NCBI RefSeq assembly: GCF_011300215.1
Contig: NZ_CP049866.1
Location: 2,170,001-2,234,000 of the forward strand
Direction: 5' to 3'
DNA length: 64,000 bases
DNA from: Nocardioides piscis
GTDB lineage: Bacteria; Actinomycetota; Actinomycetes; Propionibacteriales; Nocardioidaceae
This document shows, piece by piece, positions 58,664 to 64,000 of this stretch. Under the pieces are notes generated by a model that was given only the letters and a program-made list of their open reading frames with translations, did no database searches and was not told the origin of the DNA. The translations under genes and the position numbers were made by a program. The stretch's first letter is position 1. Each line of letters opens with the position of its first letter.

Positions 58664-59065
58664 TTAGGCCTTCTTGGTCTCCCAGAAGATCTCGGCGATC
58701 TCGTCGATCTTCGCCAGCAGCTCGTCGGCCTTGGCGGCGTCGAACTCACCCTTCGTGCCGGCGGCGCCGGCCAGCTTGGTGGCCTCGTTGACCAGGGTGT
58801 GGAGCTGCGGGTACTTCTCGAAGTGCGGGCGCTTGAAGTAGTCGGTCCACAGCACCCACAGGTGGTGCTTGACCAGCTCGGAGCGCTGCTCCTTGATCAC
58901 GATGGCACGGGTGCGGAAGTCGGCGTCGTCGTTGTCGGCGACCTTGGCGATGAGCGCCTTGATCGACTCGGCCTCGATGCGCGCCTGAGCGGGGTCATAG
59001 ACACCGCAGGGGAGGTCGCAGTGCGCCGATACGTCGATGGTGGGAGCAATGAGCTGCAAGAACAT
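58664..59065 (-). CDS. sodN: Superoxide dismutase, nickel type
   Basis: A 133-residue precursor. The first 14 residues (MFLQLIAPTIDVSA) are the propeptide; the mature enzyme begins at the nickel hook HCDLPCGVY, with His1, Cys2 and Cys6 as ligands and Tyr9 in the active site. The remainder is the four-helix bundle (TRAIVIKEQRSELVKHHLWVLWTDYFK). It dismutates superoxide in the cytoplasm. The start ATG 59065 overlaps an arm of an inverted repeat shared with divergent sodX. Confidence 0.97.
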   Translation of the reverse strand: MFLQLIAPTIDVSAHCDLPCGVYDPAQARIEAESIKALIAKVADNDDADFRTRAIVIKEQRSELVKHHLWVLWTDYFKRPHFEKYPQLHTLVNEATKLAGAAGTKGEFDAAKADELLAKIDEIAEIFWETKKA

Positions 59066-59107
59066 CGCAGTCCTCTCGGGTAGGTGATGTCTCGTGGATC
59101 ACTGCGA
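59065..59107. promoter_or_regulatory. Nested inverted repeats between sodN and sodX
   Basis: TCGCAGT (59065-59071) and ACTGCGA (59101-59107) form a 7-base inverted repeat around 29 bases. Inside it GTGAT (59084-59088) and ATCAC (59098-59102) form another with a 9-base spacer. The gap is the shared promoter of a nickel-enzyme pair, so a nickel regulator such as Nur is a possible binder; the match to a known box is not clear. Confidence 0.35.
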
Positions 59108-59118
59108 CACTACTCCGC

Positions 59119-59487
59119 GTGAAGAGGGGCATGGAGCGGGGTCCCGCGCACGCGACCGGCCGTTTCGGGGTGGCCGTCGTGCGCGGGCAGTCGATGGAGC
59201 CCACCTTGTCCGACGGGGATCGCCTGCTGGGCTCCTACCGGGCGCGGCCGGCACCCGGATCGCTGGTGGTCGCCCGGTTCGTCGACGGCACGGTCGCAGT
59301 CAAGCGGGCCACCGAGCAGCGCCTGCTGCGCTCAGGAGCGCCCGGCTGGTGGCTGCTGAGCGACAACCCGAGCGAGGGCGTCGACTCCAGACACCGTGGG
59401 CCGGTGGACAGCGACGCGGTCCTCGGCGTCGTGCTCCTGCGAATGTGGCCTTCCCCACGCCCGGGACGAATGCTGGCCGGGCGCTGA
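59119..59487 (+). CDS. sodX: Nickel-type superoxide dismutase maturation protease SodX
   Basis: A 122-residue S26 (signal-peptidase-like) protease without a membrane anchor. The catalytic serine is in VVRGQSMEPTLSDGDRLLG and the lysine in GTVAVKRATEQR. It cleaves the SodN propeptide to expose the nickel hook. GTG 59119 or ATG 59131 can serve as the start. Divergent pairing with sodN is the usual arrangement and settles the assignment. Confidence 0.93.
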   Translation: MKRGMERGPAHATGRFGVAVVRGQSMEPTLSDGDRLLGSYRARPAPGSLVVARFVDGTVAVKRATEQRLLRSGAPGWWLLSDNPSEGVDSRHRGPVDSDAVLGVVLLRMWPSPRPGRMLAGR

Positions 59488-59506
59488 GCTGTGGAAGGAT
59501 CGAGTC

Positions 59507-60685
59507 ATGGAACCGGAGCTGCACCCGCACGCCGGTGACCCCGTCTTCGACCTGCACGTCGGCGGAAAGATGGAGACGGTCTCGACGGTCGCACTGACCG
59601 GCCGGGACGAGTTGTCACTGGCATACACGCCCGGCGTCGCCCGCGTCTGCGAGGCGATCGCGGCCGACCCGAGCATGACCCAGCACTACACCTGGGTGCC
59701 CAACACCGTCGCCGTCGTCACCGACGGGACCGCCGTGCTGGGGCTCGGCGACATCGGCCCCGCAGCCGCCATGCCAGTGATGGAGGGCAAGGCCGTGCTG
59801 TTCAAGCAGTTCGGTGGCGTGGACGCGGTGCCGATCTGCCTGGCCACCACCGACGTCGAGGAGATCATCGAGACCGTCCAGCGGCTCGCTCCCAGCTTCG
59901 GCGGCATCAACCTCGAGGACATCTCCGCGCCCCGGTGCTTCGAGATCGAGGAGCGTCTCAAGGCGAGCCTCGACATCCCCGTCTTCCACGACGACCAGCA
60001 CGGCACTGCGGTGGTCGCGCTGGCTGCCCTGACCAATGCGCTGCGCCTCACGGGCCGCACCGCCGACGGCACCCGCGTGGTCATCTCCGGCGCAGGCGCT
60101 GCCGGCGTCGCCGTGGCGAAGATCCTCCTCGGTGCGGGTGTCCGCGACCTCGCCGTCATCGACCGCCAGGGCGTCGTCAACTCCGAGCGGTCCGACCTCA
60201 CCCCCGTCAAGGCTGCGTTGGCCGCGGCGACGGCCGACAACTTCGGTCGCCGCGGGACGCTGGCAGATGCCATGGCCGGCGCCGATGTCTACATCGGCGT
60301 GTCCGGTGGCACGGTGCCTGAGGAGATCGTGGCCACGATGGCCCCGGACGCGATCATCTTCGGCCTGGCCAACCCCACGCCCGAGGTCCACCCCGACGTC
60401 GCACACAAATATGCTCGCGTGGTCGCGACCGGACGCTCCGACTTCCCCAACCAGATCAACAACGTCCTGGCGTTCCCGGGCATCTTCCGCGGTGCCTTCG
60501 ACGTGCACGCGACGGCGATCACCGAGAACATGAAGCTGGCCGCAGCCACAGCGCTGGCCGACCTCGTCGGCGACGACCTGTCCGAGGACCTGATCATCCC
60601 CTCGCCGTTCGATCCGCGCGTGCCCGGCGCCGTCAGCTCCGCGGTGGCAGCGGCGGCCCGCGCCGACGGGGTCGCGCGCCGCTGA
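59507..60685 (+). CDS. NAD(P)-dependent malic enzyme
   Basis: A 392-residue enzyme that decarboxylates malate to pyruvate. Substrate and metal motifs are LAYTPGVARVCEAI, GKAVLFKQFGGVDA, EDISAPRCFEIE and FHDDQHGTAVVALAAL. The dinucleotide fold is VVISGAGAAGVAVAKIL, and the C-terminus has NPTPEVHPD and DFPNQINNVLAFPGIFRGA. It has the bacterial short form without a phosphotransacetylase domain. ATG 59507 lies 20 bases after sodX on the same strand. Confidence 0.95.
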   Translation: MEPELHPHAGDPVFDLHVGGKMETVSTVALTGRDELSLAYTPGVARVCEAIAADPSMTQHYTWVPNTVAVVTDGTAVLGLGDIGPAAAMPVMEGKAVLFKQFGGVDAVPICLATTDVEEIIETVQRLAPSFGGINLEDISAPRCFEIEERLKASLDIPVFHDDQHGTAVVALAALTNALRLTGRTADGTRVVISGAGAAGVAVAKILLGAGVRDLAVIDRQGVVNSERSDLTPVKAALAAATADNFGRRGTLADAMAGADVYIGVSGGTVPEEIVATMAPDAIIFGLANPTPEVHPDVAHKYARVVATGRSDFPNQINNVLAFPGIFRGAFDVHATAITENMKLAAATALADLVGDDLSEDLIIPSPFDPRVPGAVSSAVAAAARADGVARR

Positions 60686-60710
60686 CCGGCCGTTTCCTAC
60701 GCTTGGCCCC

Positions 60711-61724
60711 ATGGGGGAGTGGGAATCGAATGTCCAGGCCGAGGTCGAACGCGGCGTACGGCGACGCGCCGGTCTGGTCGTCGGGGTGCGCCGCGGCACA
60801 GAGAGCCTCGTCCGGGGTCGCTCGGTCGACGGTGGGGCGCTCGACGGTCGGAGCCTCTTCGAGATCGGCTCGATCACCAAGACCTTCAACGCGATCCTGC
60901 TCGCCGACGGCGTCGTGCGTGGTGACTGGTCCCTGACGACCCCGGTGCGCGAGCTGCTGCCGGCCGGGACAACGGTGCCCACGCTCAGCGGCGTCGAGAT
61001 CACCCTGGAGCACCTCGCGACCCACACGTCCGGTCTCCCCAACGCTCCGTTGCCGATCGTGGGCGGTTCCATCGCCATGATGCGCGGCCGCGACCCCTAC
61101 GCCGCCCTGACCTCCGAAGCCCTCCTGACGGCCCTCGGCGCCGCAAGGCTCAAGCGCACGCCGGGCACCGGCAAGATGCACTACTCCAACCTGGGGGCTG
61201 GCGTGCTCGGGGCTGCGATGGCGCACGCCGCGGGCCGGTCGTGGGAGGACCTCGTCGCCGTACGCATCTGTGAACCCCTCGGCCTCGTCGACACCACCGT
61301 CGACGCGCGTCTCGACGCCGTCCAGCGCTCGCGGCTGGTGCCCGGCGTCCGCGCGCGCGGCAGGGCGGCGCCGGCCTGGCCGCTGGCGGGAATGCCCGGC
61401 GCCGGCGCCCTCCGGTCGACCGCCGACGACCTCCTGCGCTTCCTCGCCGCCCAGCTGCGTCCGGACGACACCCCGCTCGGTGAGACGATCCGCCTCACCC
61501 AGGTCCGTCGCGCTGATGGTGCGCCCGCCGTCGGCCTGGGCTGGATGCGCGTCGACAAGCCGCACCTGCTCTGGTGGCACAACGGTGGGACGGGCGGCTA
61601 CAGGTCATTCGCCGGGTTCCGGCCCGAGCGCGGTGATGCGGTCGTCGTGCTGAGCAACCAGGCGCGCAGCGTCGACCTCGTCGGTCTCCGGGTGCTTCGC
61701 GCGCTCGACGGGGGTGCTCGCTAG
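60711..61724 (+). CDS. Serine hydrolase, beta-lactamase/class C family
   Basis: A 337-residue protein with the nucleophile motif FEIGSITKTFNAI (SxxK), the YSN-type motif MHYSNLGAGVLG, and the third motif HNGGTGGYRSF. There is no signal peptide or lipobox, so it is cytoplasmic or exported by another route, and is more likely an esterase or D-amino peptidase relative than an antibiotic-resistance enzyme. Downstream genes continue on the same strand. Confidence 0.88.
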   Translation: MGEWESNVQAEVERGVRRRAGLVVGVRRGTESLVRGRSVDGGALDGRSLFEIGSITKTFNAILLADGVVRGDWSLTTPVRELLPAGTTVPTLSGVEITLEHLATHTSGLPNAPLPIVGGSIAMMRGRDPYAALTSEALLTALGAARLKRTPGTGKMHYSNLGAGVLGAAMAHAAGRSWEDLVAVRICEPLGLVDTTVDARLDAVQRSRLVPGVRARGRAAPAWPLAGMPGAGALRSTADDLLRFLAAQLRPDDTPLGETIRLTQVRRADGAPAVGLGWMRVDKPHLLWWHNGGTGGYRSFAGFRPERGDAVVVLSNQARSVDLVGLRVLRALDGGAR

Positions 61725-61733
61725 GGTCGGCAC

Positions 61734-62702
61734 ATGTTCGCCGTGTATGCCGACGCCTTCTCCTCCGACGACCCGCTCTCCGGCCTGGTGGTGGGCGAGC
61801 GACCCGACCCGGTCGCGCCTGATGGCTGGACCACGGTCACGGTCAAGGCTGCGAGCCTCAACCACCACGACCTGTGGTCGCTGCGCGGGGTCGGTCTCAA
61901 GCAGGAGTCACTCCCGATGATCCTGGGTTGCGACGCAGCGGGTCTCGACGAGGAGGGCAACGAGGTCGTCGTCCACGCCGTGATCAGCGACCCCGCCTGG
62001 TCGGGTGACGAGACCCTCGACCCCAAGCGGTCGCTCCTCTCGGAGCGCCACCAGGGCACCTTCGCCGACAAGGTCGTGGTGCCCCGGAGCAACGTGATCG
62101 CGAAGCCTGCGTCGATGAGCTTCGAGGAGGCAGCCTGCCTGCCGACGGCATGGCTCACCGCCTACCGGATGCTGTTCACCCAGGGCGGGCTCAAGGCCGG
62201 CGACACGGTCCTGGTGCAGGGCGCCGGTGGCGGCGTCGCGACCGCCCTGATCACCCTCGCCCGCGCCGGTGGCCTCAAGGTGTTCGCCACCAGCCGCGAC
62301 GAGTCCAAGCGCCACCGGGCGCTGGAGATCGGCGCGCACGAGGTGTTCGAGTCGGGCGCACGACTTCCGGTCAAGGTGGATGCCGTGATGGAGACGGTGG
62401 GCCGGGCGACCTGGTCGCACTCGATCCGGGCCCTGCGCCCCGGCGGCAAGATCGTCATCAGCGGCGCGACCAGTGGCCCCGACCTCCAGGACGCCGAGCT
62501 GACCCGCATCTTCTTCCTCCAGCTGCAGGTCATCGGGTCCACCATGGGCACGCGTTCCGAGCTCGCCTCGCTGGTCACCCTGCTCGACGCATCCGGCCTG
62601 CGTCCCCTGATCGACCGGGTCGTGCCGATGGAGCAGGCACACGACGCCTTCGCTGCCATGGCCGCAGGTGACGTCTTCGGCAAGCTCGTCCTGACCCGAT
62701 GA
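61734..62702 (+). CDS. Zinc-binding-type alcohol dehydrogenase / quinone oxidoreductase family protein
   Basis: A 322-residue medium-chain dehydrogenase/reductase. The GroES-like N-terminus has VTVKAASLNHHDLWSLRGVG and PMILGCDAAGLDEEGNEV, and the nucleotide-binding domain has DTVLVQGAGGGVATALITLARAGGLKVFATS. The catalytic zinc cysteines of true alcohol dehydrogenases are not present as a set, so it is nearer to the zinc-free quinone oxidoreductase branch. ATGA overlap with the next SDR suggests a joint function. Confidence 0.88.
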   Translation: MFAVYADAFSSDDPLSGLVVGERPDPVAPDGWTTVTVKAASLNHHDLWSLRGVGLKQESLPMILGCDAAGLDEEGNEVVVHAVISDPAWSGDETLDPKRSLLSERHQGTFADKVVVPRSNVIAKPASMSFEEAACLPTAWLTAYRMLFTQGGLKAGDTVLVQGAGGGVATALITLARAGGLKVFATSRDESKRHRALEIGAHEVFESGARLPVKVDAVMETVGRATWSHSIRALRPGGKIVISGATSGPDLQDAELTRIFFLQLQVIGSTMGTRSELASLVTLLDASGLRPLIDRVVPMEQAHDAFAAMAAGDVFGKLVLTR

Positions 62703-63403
62703 GCACCGTCCGGACGCACGTCCTGACGGGGGCCACCTCGGGGATCGGTGCGGCCCTGGCGCGAGCCCTGGCCGAGCGGGGCGACGCGTTGGTGCTCCTC
62801 GCCCGCGACGAGGAGAAGGCGGCGACGCTGTGTGTCGAGCTTCCGCAGGCGCAGGTCCTCGTCGCCGACCTCGCGGAGCCCGGGACCCTCAACGGCCTGG
62901 GCCGCCAGGTCGACGGACCCGTGCACTCGCTCGTGCACGCGGCAGGCGTTGTCGAGCTCGCGCCCGTCTCGAGGCTGAGGCTCGTCGACCTCGAGGAGCA
63001 GCTCGCGGTCAACCTGACCGCACCGGCCGTCCTGACGCGTGAGCTGCTGCCCCACCTGCGGCAGGGCGGAGGCAGCGTCGTCTTCGTCAACTCCACCTCC
63101 GGTCTCTCGGCGAGCGCCGACTGGTCGGCCTATGCCGCCTCCAAGGCCGGGCTGCGAGCCTTCGCGGACGCTCTCCGGGCGGAGGAGGCCGAGCACGGCG
63201 TCCGGGTCACGTCGCTCTTCCCGAGCCGCACGGCGACCCCGATGCAGGAGAAGGTCCACGAGCAGGAGGGCCGCCACTACGACGCTTCTGAGTGGATCAG
63301 TCCCCAGACAGTGGCCGGCACGATCCTGCACGTGCTCGACCTGCCCGCCGACGCCACGCTCCCCGACGTGACGGTCAGGCCCTTTCGAGCACGAACACCC
63401 TGA
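62699..63403 (+). CDS. SDR family oxidoreductase
   Basis: A 234-residue short-chain dehydrogenase. Cofactor motif VLTGATSGIGAALARALAERG; VHAAGVV; active site VNSTSGLSASADWSAYAASKAGLRAFADAL with Ser, Tyr and Lys; then LFPSRTATPMQ. It overlaps the quinone-oxidoreductase-like gene by 4 bases. Its end overlaps the convergent F420-type gene by 29 bases. Confidence 0.9.
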   Translation: MSTVRTHVLTGATSGIGAALARALAERGDALVLLARDEEKAATLCVELPQAQVLVADLAEPGTLNGLGRQVDGPVHSLVHAAGVVELAPVSRLRLVDLEEQLAVNLTAPAVLTRELLPHLRQGGGSVVFVNSTSGLSASADWSAYAASKAGLRAFADALRAEEAEHGVRVTSLFPSRTATPMQEKVHEQEGRHYDASEWISPQTVAGTILHVLDLPADATLPDVTVRPFRARTP

Positions 63404-63893
63404 TCCGCCGCTGGGCGCCGACCCGCTCGCGGTAGTTGCGGTAGCCGGCATAGAAGCCGGTCGCGATCTCGAAGATCTCAGCCGCCTCCGAGGGGGTCGC
63501 CGGTCGCGCCACCGCGTCCACCCGCGCGCCGCGGTAGGTGACGACTGCTCGCGGGTCGGCCTCGAGGTTGAGGACCCACGCGGGGGTGCCGGCCTGTCCG
63601 AAGTTGGTGCCGAGCAGCGCCAGGGTGTCGCCGTACGGCGTCGCGATGAGGTGGCTGCTTCGAGGTTGCCCGGACTTGCGGCCGGTCGTCGTCACCTGGA
63701 GCACCGCAAGCCCGGTGAGCAGCCCGGGCGCGCTGTGCCGCCCGCGCGAGAGCCGGGCGATGGCCGTGTCGAGGTGCCGCAGGGTGCGTGAGAAGAGCCA
63801 GCCACCCGCCTTGGTGCCGCCCAGCCATCTCACCCCGCGTCGCAGCGGATTGGCCCGGCCGTGCTGATAGCCGAGGTCGGCAGCGAGTCCCAT
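63375..63893 (-). CDS. Nitroreductase/deazaflavin (F420)-dependent oxidoreductase family protein
   Basis: A 172-residue split-barrel protein of the Ddn type. Key elements are LLTGLAVLQVTTTGRKSGQPRSSHLIATPYGDTLALLGTNFGQAGTPAWVLNL in pattern and the C-terminal YRERVGAQRRIRVFVLER. Such proteins use coenzyme F420H2 to reduce quinones or nitro compounds at the membrane. ATG 63893 is preferred over the longer frame by similarity to the family start. Confidence 0.88.
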   Translation of the reverse strand: MGLAADLGYQHGRANPLRRGVRWLGGTKAGGWLFSRTLRHLDTAIARLSRGRHSAPGLLTGLAVLQVTTTGRKSGQPRSSHLIATPYGDTLALLGTNFGQAGTPAWVLNLEADPRAVVTYRGARVDAVARPATPSEAAEIFEIATGFYAGYRNYRERVGAQRRIRVFVLERA

Positions 63894-63944
63894 GGGCAGA
63901 CTCTGGCACACGGCGTCGTGAGCGAGTCGCGGACTCTTCGGGAC

Positions 63945-64000
63945 TCAGTCGCGCGAACGCCAGTTGAGTGCCCCGACGAGGAGCATCAGGATCTGTGTGC
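63945..64000 (-). CDS. C-terminal end of a gene cut by the right edge
   Basis: The minus frame entering at the right edge reads TQILMLLVGALNWRSRD and stops at 63945-63947. The hydrophobic run followed by basic residues would suit the end of a membrane protein. Only 18 codons are visible, so this is a weak call and no family can be given. Confidence 0.3.
   Translation of the reverse strand, partial: TQILMLLVGALNWRSRD

Noticed and set aside
60711..61724. An antibiotic-resistance beta-lactamase
   Set aside because: The motifs fit the wide serine-hydrolase family, there is no export signal, and the neighbours are metabolic; resistance is not supported.
1..64000. CRISPR arrays, tRNA or rRNA genes, insertion sequences, prophage or integrase genes
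   Set aside because: Read on both strands, I found no regular repeat-spacer pattern, no cloverleaf with a T-arm consensus, no transposase motif and no att-like duplicated ends.

Overview
The window is about 70% GC and densely packed, with GC-ending codons, frequent GTG starts and many 4-base ATGA/GTGA overlaps. Its markers are actinobacterial: WhiB1, SigR/RsrA, the 24-residue ribosomal protein bL37, PdtaS, an F420-type oxidoreductase, a mycobacterial-type CYP51 cluster, and nickel superoxide dismutase with its maturation protease. The best fit is a chromosomal segment from a Nocardioidaceae-like soil actinobacterium (inference from gene content). I found no rRNA, tRNA, CRISPR array, transposase, integrase or prophage gene, and no stretch over 300 bases without a gene.

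Layout. 1-3.1 kb: icmF (cut by the left edge), its MarR regulator and a metal-receptor-like protein on the minus strand. 3.1-13.2 kb: a single plus-strand run starting with a TetR regulator, then P450, SDR, CYP51, 3Fe-4S ferredoxin, NTF2-like protein, aldehyde dehydrogenase, SDR, hydroxyisobutyrate-dehydrogenase-like protein, carboxymuconolactone-decarboxylase-like protein, an uncharacterised protein and a YdeI-family protein. From memory, the core matches the Rv0763c-Rv0771 neighbourhood of M. tuberculosis. 13.2-16.7 kb: an old-yellow-enzyme reductase, a VanZ-like protein, a CmtR-type metal sensor and a cation exporter. 16.7-24.2 kb: phenylacetyl-CoA catabolism (paaZ divergent from paaABCDE) around a palindromic operator, with a likely PaaR regulator. 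24.4-31.8 kb: an orphan SNF2 helicase, then an acyl-CoA-dehydrogenase/kinase-like/SDR/phosphatase cassette divergent from its TetR regulator. 31.7-35.2 kb: two tandem secreted metalloprotease paralogues and a cytidylyltransferase. 35.2-44.7 kb: housekeeping genes (DUF445, S4, FKBP, CBS, hisN, rsgA, aroA, SRAP) leading into sigR-rsrA and bL37. 44.7-57.2 kb: a thioesterase, an ECF sigma factor with a membrane partner, an IlvG-like enzyme, PdtaS, WhiB1, a SigB/F-type sigma factor with its anti-sigma kinase, and two CNNM/CBS transporters. 57.3-64 kb: a divergent MshC/CysRS-like ligase, sodN/sodX, malic enzyme and several redox enzymes.

How the parts work together. The left half is mainly catabolic: acyl-CoA mutation, a P450 electron-transfer set, phenylacetate ring opening and an acyl-CoA oxidation cassette. 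Each unit has a local repressor and, in four cases, a visible palindrome. The right half holds regulators of redox and stress responses (SigR/RsrA, WhiB1, PdtaS, SigF/RsbW) and oxidative-stress enzymes.

Caution on sequence quality: five genes (11294-12525, 13217-14391, paaE, the phosphatase at 27353-28017, and the ilvG-like gene) are each broken by what looks like loss of one base in a short G or C run. All five go in the same direction, which points to base-calling errors rather than real gene decay.
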